Source: Demequina sp. TMPB413 (GTDB taxonomy: Bacteria > Actinomycetota > Actinomycetes > Actinomycetales > Demequinaceae). Taken from it: 64,000 nt of DNA. This document shows, in pieces, positions 16,773 to 28,135 of this stretch. The stretch covers positions 124,001-188,000 of the forward strand of contig NZ_CP096184.1 in the NCBI RefSeq assembly GCF_020447105.2, read 5' to 3'. The translations under genes and the position numbers were made by a program. The notes below the pieces were generated by a model. The model worked only from the letters and a program-made list of their open reading frames with translations. It had not been told where the DNA came from and did not search any database. Each line of letters starts with the position of its first letter. Position 1 is the first letter of the stretch.

Positions 16773-17663
16773 ATGGCAATCTTTCTCACCGCGCAGTCAA
16801 AGGTCATCGTCCAGGGCATGACCGGCTCTGAGGGCATGAAGCACACCGCCCGCATGCTCGCCTCTGGCACGCAGATCGTCGGCGGAGTGAACCCTCGCAA
16901 AGCCGGCACCAGCGTCGACTTCGAGATCGACGGCGCCACGCGCTCGATTCCCGTTTACGGCTCGGTAGCGGAGGCGATGTCCGCCACTGGCGCCGACGTG
17001 TCCGTGCTCTTTGTGCCGCCAGCGTTCACCAAGGGCGCCGTCATGGAGGCCGTCGACGCGGGGATGCCGCTTGCCGTGATCATCACCGAAGGCGTGCCGG
17101 TCAAGGACACCGCGGAGTTCTTCACGTATGCGCAGGCAAAGGGCACGCGCCTCATCGGCCCCAACTGCCCTGGCCTCATCACTCCTGGCCAGTCCAACGT
17201 CGGCATCACCCCCGCCACCATTACTGGCCCCGGCAAGATCGGGCTTGTGTCAAAGTCGGGCACCCTGACGTACCAAATGCTGTTCGAGTTGCGCGACATC
17301 GGTTTCACCACCGCGGTCGGCATCGGCGGTGACCCCATCGTCGGCACCACGCACATCGATTGCCTCGAGGCGTTCCAGAACGACCCTGACACCGCCGCCA
17401 TCGTCATGATCGGAGAAATCGGTGGCGACGCTGAGGAACGCGCGGCCGCCTACATCAAGGACCACGTGACCAAGCCAGTGGTGGGCTACGTCGCAGGCTT
17501 CGAGGCGCCGGAGGGCAAGACGATGGGCCACGCAGGGGCGATCGTGTCTGGCTCCGCTGGCACCGCCCAGGCCAAGAAGGAGGCCCTCGAGGCGGCAGGC
17601 GTCAAGGTGGGAAAGACTCCATCGGAAACCGCGCAACTGATGAGGGACATCCTCACGCCTTAG
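16773..17663 (+). CDS. sucD: succinyl-CoA ligase (ADP-forming), alpha subunit
   Basis: At 296 residues this is the full-length CoA-binding and phospho-histidine subunit. It has the N-terminal CoA fold with VQGMTGSEG and GGVNPRKAG, then IGPNCPGLI. The active His253 lies in GHAGAIVSG, which is phosphorylated during catalysis. A good ribosome binding site (AAGGAG) lies between the sucC stop and this ATG, so the two subunits are made from one mRNA. Confidence 0.97.
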   Translation: MAIFLTAQSKVIVQGMTGSEGMKHTARMLASGTQIVGGVNPRKAGTSVDFEIDGATRSIPVYGSVAEAMSATGADVSVLFVPPAFTKGAVMEAVDAGMPLAVIITEGVPVKDTAEFFTYAQAKGTRLIGPNCPGLITPGQSNVGITPATITGPGKIGLVSKSGTLTYQMLFELRDIGFTTAVGIGGDPIVGTTHIDCLEAFQNDPDTAAIVMIGEIGGDAEERAAAYIKDHVTKPVVGYVAGFEAPEGKTMGHAGAIVSGSAGTAQAKKEALEAAGVKVGKTPSETAQLMRDILTP

Positions 17664-17711
17664 CGCGCGCCGCTCCCGGCGAAGGAGTCGGGGCCGGGTG
17701 ACCATGGCGTC

Positions 17712-18983
17712 ATGACTTCTCCGGCCACGTCGCTAGGGCGCGCCACGACCGCGACCGCCCATGCGGTGACCGAGTCGGTGGCACGCGTGCGCGCCGCCGC
17801 GCCAGGATGGGTCGGGGGAGCTCTTGCCGGGATTCAAGCGGCGTTGTTCTCCTTCGCGCTCGTACTCATCCCCGTATGGGTGGCGGCGGCAGCTGCAAGC
17901 GACGCGACGGTGTCATGGGGTGAGTCGAGCGGCGCCGCAGCGCGCATGTGGCTCATGACATTCGGCGCTCCGTGGGCCGTCAATGGCGTGCCGGTGACGC
18001 TTGTGCCACTCGGGGTCCTGGCCCTGACCGTGATGATGACCGTGCAACTGGCACGGCGCTTCGCGGCAGCCACCTGGTTCGCTGGACTAGCGACCGTCGC
18101 AGCCTTTGCCGCGACGGTGGGAGTGACCACATCGATCGCATGGTCGGGCGTCGAAGACACGACGGGTCGCGTCGTCGGCGCCGTCACGTGGGCGGTGCTG
18201 CTCGCCGCGCCCGCCGTCGCTTGGGGGCTCATCAGGCAACGGGGCGCCACCATGGCGTGGCTAGATCGGATTCCCGCTTCCGTGCGAGGTGGTGCGCTGA
18301 TGGGGCTCGCGATGACGTCGGGCGCAGTCGTCATGGCCTCGCTTGTGTTGATGGTGTCCGCCTTCCAGGCACGCCAGCAGCAAGCCGACGCCGTGACCGC
18401 CTTAGGAGTCGACTCGGCCGGCGGACTCGCCTTTGCGTTTCTCGAGACGGCCTACGCGCCCACGCTGGTGGTGTGGACGGTGTCGTGGCTGAGCGGGGCG
18501 GGCTACTCGCTTGGAGGGGTGATGGTGACGTCGGCGCAGCCTTTGCCTGATGATCTTCCCGCCGTACCGATCTTGTGGTCACTACCGCATGCGTCTGGGG
18601 GGCTCCTCGCCTGGAGCCCCGTTCTGTTCGTCGTCCTTGGCGCGTTCGCGCTCGTGGCGCTGCGATCACGTCTTGGCTCCGGTTGGCAGCCCCTTGTCGC
18701 TATCGGCGTCGGGGGAGCGGTCACTGCGGCGATTGTCGGCGCCGCGTCTGCCTTGGCGCACGGCGCGATCGGGCCAGGCACGCTGGCCTCCGTGGGCCCG
18801 CAACCAGCTGTCTCCGCGGCGCTGTTGGCCTCCCAACTCGCGCTGGGGGCAGTGATGGCGTGGGCGATCTTGCGACTGTTCGCCCCGCGATCGCTGCCAG
18901 CCGCTACGGCAACTTCACCCCGTAATTCTCCTCCAGCGCCTCCCGATACTCCTCCTCGCACTGAAGACGACCCTGATGAGTGA
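17712..18983 (+). CDS. DUF6350 family polytopic membrane protein
   Basis: This 423-residue protein has eight to ten hydrophobic segments and a Pro/Thr-rich tail. Proteins of this type (DUF6350, sometimes annotated as cell-division membrane proteins) lie between sucCD and purN in many Actinobacteria, which matches here; the function is not established. The ATG at 17712 has a GACCAT element exactly six bases upstream and no ribosome binding site, suggesting a leaderless mRNA. Its last 80 bases overlap, tail to tail, the next gene on the opposite strand. Confidence 0.75.
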   Translation: MTSPATSLGRATTATAHAVTESVARVRAAAPGWVGGALAGIQAALFSFALVLIPVWVAAAAASDATVSWGESSGAAARMWLMTFGAPWAVNGVPVTLVPLGVLALTVMMTVQLARRFAAATWFAGLATVAAFAATVGVTTSIAWSGVEDTTGRVVGAVTWAVLLAAPAVAWGLIRQRGATMAWLDRIPASVRGGALMGLAMTSGAVVMASLVLMVSAFQARQQQADAVTALGVDSAGGLAFAFLETAYAPTLVVWTVSWLSGAGYSLGGVMVTSAQPLPDDLPAVPILWSLPHASGGLLAWSPVLFVVLGAFALVALRSRLGSGWQPLVAIGVGGAVTAAIVGAASALAHGAIGPGTLASVGPQPAVSAALLASQLALGAVMAWAILRLFAPRSLPAATATSPRNSPPAPPDTPPRTEDDPDE

Positions 18984-19308
18984 GTGCTGAGCGCAGGCAC
19001 CTGTCGTGCTCAGCCGATTCCTCGGCAAAGACCACCCATGCGAACCCGGCGATGGACAACATGATCGCGAAGACTCCTCCCATGGACAGCAGCACGCGCA
19101 ACATGGCGACGCGAGGCACCCCCATGGTCGCGACGAGCGCGAGCGTCACCAGGATTCCGCAAGCGATACCCAGGGGAAGCACTGCGAAGCGGTAGGGAAA
19201 CGGCATCGCTGTCGCGATCCACGACAAGAGCAGACAGCCGACCAGCCACAAGGAGTAACGCCTCAGGCTGGCGGGCAGCGTCGGAGTGCTCTTCGCTGGT
19301 TCTGTCAC
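18904..19308 (-). CDS. small membrane protein overlapping the DUF6350 gene
   Basis: This 134-residue protein starts at GTG and has three to four hydrophobic segments (about 18-35, 38-60 and 70-92). A charged C-terminal tail follows with a Cys pair (DRCLRSALTHQGRLQCEEEY). I do not recognise a family. Its final 80 bases lie inside the opposite-strand end of the DUF6350 gene. Its start faces the purN promoter across a short divergent region. Codon use looks like that of its neighbours. Confidence 0.6.
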   Translation of the reverse strand: MTEPAKSTPTLPASLRRYSLWLVGCLLLSWIATAMPFPYRFAVLPLGIACGILVTLALVATMGVPRVAMLRVLLSMGGVFAIMLSIAGFAWVVFAEESAEHDRCLRSALTHQGRLQCEEEYREALEENYGVKLP

Positions 19309-19344
19309 GCGGTGTTCCGTTCCATCACGGTTCCAGCATGCCGA

Positions 19345-19350
19345 TAGGGT
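19345..19350 (+). promoter_or_regulatory. leaderless -10 element TAGGGT of purN
   Basis: TAGGGT is followed by six bases and then the GTG start of purN at 19357. No ribosome binding site is present. Transcription should begin at the start codon itself. Confidence 0.6.
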
Positions 19351-19356
19351 CTGTCT

Positions 19357-19995
19357 GTGACAAACCGGCCGGCGCGCCTTGTGGTGCTGATCTCGGGGGC
19401 AGGCTCCATCATGTCAGCCCTGATGGCGGCGGCGCGCGAGGACTCCTTTGGTGCGACTGTGGCGGCGGTCATCTCTGACAGGGCAGACGCGGGCGGCCTT
19501 GAGGTCGCCGCGAGCGCGGGCATCCCCACCGCCGTCGTGGCGCTCGCCGATTTCCCTGACCGCGCCACGTGGGACCGCGCACTCACTCGCACCATCGCGG
19601 CATTCGATCCCGAGCTCGTGATCTGCGCAGGGTTTATGAAACTTCTCGGCGAGCCGACTCTGGCAGCCTACGGAGGCCGCATCGTCAACACGCATCCGGC
19701 GCTCTTGCCAGCGTTTCCCGGCGCGAAAGCCGTCGATGATGCTCTTGCGGCGGGAGTGAAGGTCACCGGTTGCACGGTCATGCTCGTGGACGAAGGAGTC
19801 GATACCGGCCCTATCCTGGCTCAGGCGGCCGTCGAGGTGCGGGACGATGATACGAACGCCGGTCTGCACGAACGGATCAAGGATGCCGAGCGAGAGCTCG
19901 TGGTTTCCACTGTTGGCACCATGGTGCGTGAGGGGTGGACGGTCGACGGCCGTCTGACGAGGCTTGGACAGGACCTGGAAAGGGACAACGAATGA
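19357..19995 (+). CDS. purN: phosphoribosylglycinamide formyltransferase
   Basis: It transfers the formyl group of 10-formyl-THF to GAR, the third step of purine synthesis. At 212 residues it has the family length. It shows [12 protein letters not shown] near the start, ICAGFMKLL, the catalytic His region [12 protein letters not shown], and the Asp region [10 protein letters not shown]. The phosphate-binding loop reads GAGSIM where many PurN have G-x-GSNL, a mild variation. The stop overlaps the purH start (ATGA). Confidence 0.95.
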   Translation: MTNRPARLVVLISGAGSIMSALMAAAREDSFGATVAAVISDRADAGGLEVAASAGIPTAVVALADFPDRATWDRALTRTIAAFDPELVICAGFMKLLGEPTLAAYGGRIVNTHPALLPAFPGAKAVDDALAAGVKVTGCTVMLVDEGVDTGPILAQAAVEVRDDDTNAGLHERIKDAERELVVSTVGTMVREGWTVDGRLTRLGQDLERDNE

Positions 19996-21551
19996 GCGAG
20001 CGGCAGCCTGTACGGCGCGCCCTGGTATCCGTGTACGACAAGACGGGAATCGAGGCCCTCGCGAAGGGACTCGCCGCCGCTGGAGTGCAGATCGTGTCGA
20101 CGGGTTCGACCGCCACGCGGATTGCTGAGGCGGGTGTGCCCGTCACCTTTGTCGAGGAAGTGACGGACTTTCCCGAGTGCCTTGATGGCAGGGTGAAGAC
20201 GTTGCACCCGCGCGTGCACGCAGGCATCTTGGCCGACAGGCGGCTCGAGTCGCACCGCGCGCAATTGGCGGAACTGGGCATCGAGCCCTTCGACCTCGTC
20301 GTCGTCAACCTGTATCCGTTCGCGGCAACCGTCGCGAGCGGGGCGTCAGAGGGAGAGATCGTCGAGCAGATCGATATCGGCGGCCCGTCGATGGTGAGGG
20401 CGGCCGCAAAGAACCACCCGTCCGTCGCCGTCGTGGTGGATCCCGCAGGATACGACGCCGCGCTGGACGCTGTGAGAGAGGGCGGCTTCACTCTTGAGCA
20501 GCGGCGAGCGTTGGCCGCCAAGGCCTTCCGCCACACGGCCGACTACGACATTCACGTCGCGTCGTGGATGGGCAACGTCATGGCGCCTGACGACGCAGTC
20601 AACGGCCTTCCCGGCTGGATGGCGGCCTCTTATGAGCGCATCGGCACGTTGCGATACGGCGAGAACCCTCACCAGGCGGCGGCCGTCTATGGCGATCCGC
20701 TGGCACCAGGGGGGCTCGCCCACGCGCGACAGTTGCATGGCAAAGAGATGAGCTACAACAACTACGTCGACGCCGACGCTGCGGTCAGGGCCGCTTACGA
20801 CCACACAGGCACGGCGGTGGCAGTCATCAAGCACGCGAATCCTTGTGGCATCGCGGTGGCAGGCAACGTCGCTGAAGCGCACAGGAAGGCTCACGCGACC
20901 GATCCCGTGTCCGCCTACGGTGGAGTGATCGCGACGAACAGCACGGTGACGGCCGAGGCCGCTCGTCAGATCGCGGAGATCTTCACAGAGGTCGTCGCCG
21001 CCCCTGCATTCGAGCCTGCGGCTGTCGACATCTTGAAGACCAAGAAGAACCTGCGCATCCTCGAGGTTGACCACCTGACGCTCGGCGCCGAGTCGCGTCG
21101 GATCTCTGGCGGATTGCTCGTGCAAGCGGCCGATGCTCTTGATGCTCCAGGTGACGCGTCAGGGACGTGGGTGCAGGTTGCAGGCGCCCCCGTCGACGCG
21201 GCCACGCGGGCAGACCTTGAATTCGCATGGAGAGCATGCAGATCGGTCAAATCAAACGCCATCCTGCTGGCAAAGGACGGGGCCGCTGTTGGCATCGGAA
21301 TGGGGCAGGTGAACAGGGTCGACTCCTGCAAGTTGGCCGTCGAGCGCGCCGGGGCCGAGCGGACGGCGGGCGCGGTGGGCGCCTCCGACGCATTCTTCCC
21401 CTTCGCCGACGGTCTCCAGGTGCTGATCGATGCCGGCGTGAAGGCAGTCGTGTCGCCAGGAGGATCGGTGCGCGACCGCGAGGTCATCGACGCCGCCAAC
21501 GCCGCTGGGATTGCTCTGTTCCACACCGGCACTCGGCACTTCTTCCACTAA
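19992..21551 (+). CDS. purH: bifunctional AICAR formyltransferase / IMP cyclohydrolase
   Basis: It carries out the last two steps of IMP synthesis. The protein is 519 residues from the ATG that overlaps the purN stop; the in-frame upstream extension is shadow. The N-terminal MGS-like cyclohydrolase domain includes [16 protein letters not shown] and [16 protein letters not shown]. The C-terminal formyltransferase has the KHANPCG motif, a conserved YGGVIATN stretch, and ends HTGTRHFFH, the family hallmark. PurN and PurH both use 10-formyl-THF, linking this pair to glyA-folD further on. Confidence 0.97.
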   Translation: MSERQPVRRALVSVYDKTGIEALAKGLAAAGVQIVSTGSTATRIAEAGVPVTFVEEVTDFPECLDGRVKTLHPRVHAGILADRRLESHRAQLAELGIEPFDLVVVNLYPFAATVASGASEGEIVEQIDIGGPSMVRAAAKNHPSVAVVVDPAGYDAALDAVREGGFTLEQRRALAAKAFRHTADYDIHVASWMGNVMAPDDAVNGLPGWMAASYERIGTLRYGENPHQAAAVYGDPLAPGGLAHARQLHGKEMSYNNYVDADAAVRAAYDHTGTAVAVIKHANPCGIAVAGNVAEAHRKAHATDPVSAYGGVIATNSTVTAEAARQIAEIFTEVVAAPAFEPAAVDILKTKKNLRILEVDHLTLGAESRRISGGLLVQAADALDAPGDASGTWVQVAGAPVDAATRADLEFAWRACRSVKSNAILLAKDGAAVGIGMGQVNRVDSCKLAVERAGAERTAGAVGASDAFFPFADGLQVLIDAGVKAVVSPGGSVRDREVIDAANAAGIALFHTGTRHFFH

Positions 21552-21556
21552 GCATC

Positions 21557-21820
21557 ATGAGCGACCCACACCTGACTCCGCGACGCGTAGCGCTTGGCGC
21601 GCTCGTCGCCGTGTGGGTGCTGGTGGCGCTTGCCTTCTTCGCCTCTCCTGGTGTGGCGGTTCTCGCTCTTGCCGCGTTCGCGTTTGCGGGGGCGGTGGCT
21701 CGCGTGCGTACGCCGCTACGGCGTTCCTTTATGGTGCGTCGGCGCGCCATCGACGTGATCGTGCTTGCCGCATTCGGAGTGGCCCTTGCCTACCTTGGCC
21801 TGACAGCGAACCTGGGGTAG
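21557..21820 (+). CDS. DUF3017-like small membrane protein
   Basis: This 87-residue protein has three hydrophobic segments (about 14-30, 32-48 and 67-83) and a basic loop RTPLRRSFMVRRRAIDV before the last helix. DUF3017 proteins of this size sit close to purH, folD and mdh in many Actinobacteria, which fits. Function is unknown. It starts five bases after the purH stop and is probably in the same operon. The family call rests on size, helix pattern and neighbourhood. Confidence 0.65.
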   Translation: MSDPHLTPRRVALGALVAVWVLVALAFFASPGVAVLALAAFAFAGAVARVRTPLRRSFMVRRRAIDVIVLAAFGVALAYLGLTANLG

Positions 21821-21992
21821 GCCGTTCCCTTTTCGAGAGCGGGCTCGCGGGGTGCCAACTGTCGGGCCCGCGCCGTGATCAGACCTGTACCGCTGTCAGA
21901 CCCGCGAGGTACTCTCGTTCGCGGTGCCATCGCCTGTTCCCCGTGGCACGCGAACTGCCATGTGGCTCGCAACCTGCGTGAAAGGCAACCCC

Positions 21993-23455
21993 ATGTCCGT
22001 CCCCACGGCCACGACCCCGGCCGCTGACGTCGCCGAGACCGCTCGCAACAACCTCGTCATTCGACTCCTGATCGTCGCGGCCTTTACCGTCATCCTGAAC
22101 GAGACGATCATGGGGGTGGCGATCCCGCACCTCATGGAGGACCTGGGCATCACCGCGGTGGCGGCGCAGTGGCTCACCACTGCCTTTCTCTTGACGATGG
22201 CAGTCGTGATCCCGATCACGGGCTTTTTGCTCCAGCGGCTCACCACGCGAGCGGTGTTCATGACTGCCATGGCGCTGTTCGCGACGGGCACGCTGCTCGG
22301 CGCGCTCGCGCCAGGGTTCTCGGTGCTCGTGCTCGCGCGCGTGATTCAAGCCAGTGGCACCGCGATCATGTTGCCGCTGCTCATGACCACGGTGATGAAC
22401 CTGGTCCCCGCCGCCGAGCGCGGCCGCCGCATGGGCAACATCACCGTCGTCATCGCGGTCGCTCCCGCCATTGGCCCCGCGATCTCAGGGGCGATTCTGA
22501 GCGTTCTCGGTTGGCGCTACTTGTTCCTGTTTGTGCTTCCGGTGGCGCTCACGGTGCTCGCCCTTGGCTACGCGCGCATGGTCAACGTGGGCGAGGTGGT
22601 GCGCTCTCGGCTCGACATCCCTTCGATCCCCTTGGCGGCCGTGGGTTTGGTGGGGTCGTCTTCGGGCTGAGTCGCTTCGGCGAAGCCCCTGAGGACCGCG
22701 ACCTCACCGCGATCGGCGTCACCCTTGCGCTTGGCGTCGTCGCTCTGGGCCTGTTCGTGTGGCGCCAGCTTCACCTGCAGCGCGCTGATCGCGCCTTGCT
22801 CGACTTGCGCACGTTCCGCACGCCGGCGTTCACCCTGTCGGTCTTGATGTTCGTGGTGAGCATGATGGGGCTGTTTGGCACCATCATCCTGCTACCTCTG
22901 TACACCCAGAATGTGTTGGGTATGAGCGTGCTGGCTACCGGACTGCTGCTGCTTCCCGGTGGGCTCACGCTGGGCCTGCTCGGCCCCGTCGTCGGTCGCG
23001 CATACGACCGCGTGGGGCCGAGACCCTTGCTTGTCCCCGGTTCGATTCTTGTGGCGTCCTCCATGTGGGCGCTCGCCCTCGCCACGGGGGAGAGCACACC
23101 GTGGGCCGTGCTGCTGGGTTGCCACATCGTGTTCAGCGCGGGCCTGTGCATGCTGTTCACACCGCTGTTCACGTCGAGCCTTGGCTCACTGCCGCGCCAC
23201 CTCTATTCGCACGGCTCAGCCACCTTGTCGACCATGCAGCAAGTGGGCGGCGCCGCAGGAACCGCCGCGTTCGTCTCCGTCATGGCGGCCGTGGCGGCCT
23301 CACGTATTGCAGGCGGTGCAAGCGAGATCGCAGGCACGGCCGCTGGCGTCCGGTCGGCATTCTTCTTGAGCGCGGTGATCAGCACCGTCGCGATCGCCAT
23401 CGCGTTCTTTGTACCGAAGCCGTCGGAACCGCTTGAGAGGGTTGGCGGCCACTGA
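21993..23455 (+). pseudogene. MFS drug exporter (DHA2 type) with a -1 frameshift
   Basis: Two reading frames together encode one complete exporter of about 487 residues. The first runs from the ATG at 21993 and ends at a TGA at 22668. The second carries on in the -1 frame to 23455. The first half contains helices 1-6 with a motif-A-like loop and the DHA2-type GNITVVIAVAPAIGPAISG segment. The second half has the remaining helices, starting with VVFGLSRFGEAP. Adding one G to TTTGG at 22646-22650 restores LAAVGLGGVVFGLSRF across the joint. Either the gene is broken or one G was lost in a homopolymer during sequencing. Confidence 0.85.
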
Positions 23456-23519
23456 TTTCGTAGACGCCCAGCGCTCTCAGGCGCTTCAGCGTTGGCGGCG
23501 GTGCGGTGAGACCCGGCCG

Positions 23520-24353
23520 CTAGGCGTCAGCCGGTTCGAGCGCTGGTTCCGTGTCCGCCACCGGTCCATAGATCCTGAAGAGCAGGCCCACGATCGCGCC
23601 GCCAAGAATCGGAGCAAGCCACCACAGCCACAGCTGTCCAAGCGCCCACTCATCGGCGAACAATGCGGTGGCCGTCGCCTTTGCCGGATTGAGCGCACCG
23701 TTGGTGAACGGGATGGTCCACAACATCAGGGCGGCGAAGGTCAGCCCTGTGGCGAACGGCGCGATCGCGCGGGTGATCCTCTTTGCGGCGACGGCGAGGA
23801 CCACGAGGGTCAGGAGTCCGGCCGCAATCATCTCGACGGCGAGCGCGACTGGGATTCCAAAGTTGAGTCCTGAACTTGCCAGTGGTGCGCGATCGTCGAA
23901 GCCTGGCGCCACGGCGCCCATCAGTCCCATCGCGGCCTCCCCGTTGACAGCCTCGAGCGATCCCATGCCGAGTCGCACGACTCCGGCGCCTGCGATGCCG
24001 CCGACGACCTGCGCGAGGATGTAGGGCACGACGTCGATTCCGGGTAGACGTCCCGCCAGCCACGCGCCCACGCTGACCGCTGGGTTGAAGTGGGCGCCAG
24101 AGACGGCGCTGAACACCACGGTTCCGATCATCAGGGCGAGGCCGAAGGCCAGCGCGGTGTCGAGCGGGCCCCTTCCCTGAACCGCCACCATCGCGGCGGT
24201 GCCCACGCCGAGCAACACGAGCACGAAGGTGCCAAGAGCCTCGGCGCCGAGGCGGGCTGGCAGCGACGGCAAGGCGAGTTCGCCCGACCAGGTGTCGGCG
24301 ACGAGGTCGTCGGTGAACTCGTCGGATTCTGTTGGCGTCGTCTCGTCTGCCAT
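23520..24353 (-). CDS. aquaporin / glycerol-facilitator family channel
   Basis: This 277-residue MIP-family protein starts at the ATG with GAGGAG upstream. It has an acidic N-terminal tail of about 40 residues and six membrane helices. The first pore motif is HFNPAVS. The second is ALNPAKATATALF, where the residue after NPA is Lys. In most aquaporins that residue is the Arg of the aromatic/arginine filter, so pore selectivity may differ. It converges with the frameshifted exporter gene and diverges from icd. Confidence 0.9.
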   Translation of the reverse strand: MADETTPTESDEFTDDLVADTWSGELALPSLPARLGAEALGTFVLVLLGVGTAAMVAVQGRGPLDTALAFGLALMIGTVVFSAVSGAHFNPAVSVGAWLAGRLPGIDVVPYILAQVVGGIAGAGVVRLGMGSLEAVNGEAAMGLMGAVAPGFDDRAPLASSGLNFGIPVALAVEMIAAGLLTLVVLAVAAKRITRAIAPFATGLTFAALMLWTIPFTNGALNPAKATATALFADEWALGQLWLWWLAPILGGAIVGLLFRIYGPVADTEPALEPADA

Positions 24354-24452
24354 GACTGTCTCCTCGTGTCTGCGGTGCTGGTCCCTCTGGACGCATCCTT
24401 GCATGTACGTCGGTAAACGTCTCTGCGGAACGTAGGGGTGTCGTCGGTGGAC

Positions 24453-24458
24453 TAGCCT
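24453..24458 (+). promoter_or_regulatory. -10 element TAGCCT of icd
   Basis: TAGCCT lies 47 bases before the icd ATG. A leader of about 35-40 bases with GAGGAG as ribosome binding site would follow. Confidence 0.4.
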
Positions 24459-24499
24459 GGTTCCTGCACCCACGCCGCGTTGTTGAGGAGAGCCGCCGC

Positions 24500-26753
<2,254 letters not shown>

Positions 26754-26771
26754 TCAACCGGTTCAATAGCT

Positions 26772-26803
26772 CGAAGGCCCGTTGCCGAGGTGACGGGCCT
26801 TCG
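26772..26803 (+). terminator. rho-independent terminator of icd-mdh
   Basis: Perfect 11-base arms CGAAGGCCCGT and ACGGGCCTTCG flank a 10-base loop and are followed by TTGATTA, a weak T-rich tail. The hairpin starts 19 bases after the mdh stop and separates it from the amino-sugar operon. Confidence 0.8.
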
Positions 26804-26858
26804 TTGATTACGGAACGGTAACAATCGCAGAGTTTTCTCAATCTGGCTCTTGCCAATA

Positions 26859-26885
26859 GTTTGTTCGTAACCTTTACTAACAAAC
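26859..26885. promoter_or_regulatory. palindromic operator directly before the ROK repressor gene
   Basis: The inverted repeat GTTTGTT-N13-AACAAAC ends at the base before the ATG at 26886. The inner part contains TTTACTAAC, typical of A/T-rich operators of ROK repressors in Actinobacteria, and the region is conspicuously AT-rich here. A TAACCT element (26868-26873) inside the palindrome could be the -10 region, so bound repressor would block the polymerase. The repressor and the downstream amino-sugar genes would then be controlled together. Confidence 0.6.
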
Positions 26886-28079
26886 ATGAGCCCAGTGCAG
26901 AGCACGCCCACCGAACCCGAGTCGCGGGCCGGAAATGCCCCGACCAGGAGGCGTGCCTTGGCTGCCACCGTGCGCGCAGGGGCGCGCCTCACCCCCGAGC
27001 ACGCGCGTCGCCACAACAGGGCGCTCGTGTTGCAGGCGCTCTACAGGGGAGAGGGACTGAGCCGCGCTGATCTCGCCAGAGAGGTCGGCTTGACGCGCGT
27101 CACCATCTCTGACCTCGTCGCAGACCTCATTGCCGAAGGAATCGTGGTCGAACTCGGCGTTCGAGCAGACTCGCGCCCGGGAAAGCCAGCGACCGTCCTC
27201 GACCTCGATAGGCGCGGCTTCAACGTCATCGCCATTGACCTCTCCAAGGACGCCATGTTCCGCGGCGCGGTCACCGACCTCGACGGCACGGTCCTCCACC
27301 GCCACGAAGTGGATGTCATGGGACTGACCGGCAGCGCCGCTGTCGATGCCGTCATCGAGGTGTTGGACGCCCTCGCCGCCGCCACCTCAGTACCCGTGCT
27401 CGGCGTCGGCGTCGGTTCGCCAGGCATCGTCGACGCCAAGGGCGTGGTGCTCCAGGCACCCAACTTGGGTTGGGCGGACGTCCCGCTCCAGGAACTGCTC
27501 ACCCAGCACACGGGGCTCGCGGTGCTCGTCGCGAATGACGCGAACGCCGCCGCCCTGGCCGAGCGCACGTTCGGCACCGGCGAAGACGACATGATGCTCG
27601 TGCGCATCGGTCGCGGCGTTGGCGCTGGCCTTGTCGTCGGCGGGACGCTGGTCCAAGGGGCGAACTCCGCCGCCGGCGAGATTGGCCACGTCGTCGTCGG
27701 CACCGACGGCGGCGACACGTGTGCATGCGGCAAGGAGGGCTGCCTCGAGACCTGGCTGGCCATCCCTCGCCTCACCGAACGCCTCGCTCAGGCGGGCAGC
27801 CCGCAGGAGCGGGACGCCATCCTCGCCGCCGCTGGCGAGCGTCTCGGCATCGCCATCGCGCCCGTGGTCGGCGCCCTCAATCTTCGCGACGTGATCCTCT
27901 CAGGACCCGTCGAAATCCTTGACGGAGTGCTGCTGGACAGCGCCGTCGCCACACTTCGCGGGCGCACCCTGCCCGAGATACACGGTGGATCAGAACTGCG
28001 CGTCACTGCGCTGGGCAGAGACATCGTCGTGCTGGGTGCTGCCGTGATGGTCCTTATGGGCCAGTTAGGGGTCTCGTGA
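26886..28079 (+). CDS. ROK-family transcriptional repressor of the amino-sugar operon
   Basis: This 397-residue NagC/XylR-type protein has an N-terminal winged helix-turn-helix at about 45-105 ([21 protein letters not shown]). The sugar-binding ROK domain follows, with [20 protein letters not shown] and EIGHVVVG, and an intact zinc motif [10 protein letters not shown]. Such repressors release DNA when bound to an amino-sugar or its phosphate. It is the first gene of the operon with a palindrome at its start, so autoregulation is likely. GlcNAc-6-P or a chitin-derived sugar as inducer is inferred from its neighbours. Confidence 0.9.
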   Translation: MSPVQSTPTEPESRAGNAPTRRRALAATVRAGARLTPEHARRHNRALVLQALYRGEGLSRADLAREVGLTRVTISDLVADLIAEGIVVELGVRADSRPGKPATVLDLDRRGFNVIAIDLSKDAMFRGAVTDLDGTVLHRHEVDVMGLTGSAAVDAVIEVLDALAAATSVPVLGVGVGSPGIVDAKGVVLQAPNLGWADVPLQELLTQHTGLAVLVANDANAAALAERTFGTGEDDMMLVRIGRGVGAGLVVGGTLVQGANSAAGEIGHVVVGTDGGDTCACGKEGCLETWLAIPRLTERLAQAGSPQERDAILAAAGERLGIAIAPVVGALNLRDVILSGPVEILDGVLLDSAVATLRGRTLPEIHGGSELRVTALGRDIVVLGAAVMVLMGQLGVS

Positions 28080-28135
28080 CCCCGCCCCGGGCGCCGTTCG
28101 GGCCCGGATACCATCCCCGAGACAAGGAAAAGGCA

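Noticed and set aside
22169-22640. The upstream half of the second exporter frame as an independent gene start
   Set aside because: Before about 22650 this frame is shadow; transporter-like sequence begins only at the frameshift point.
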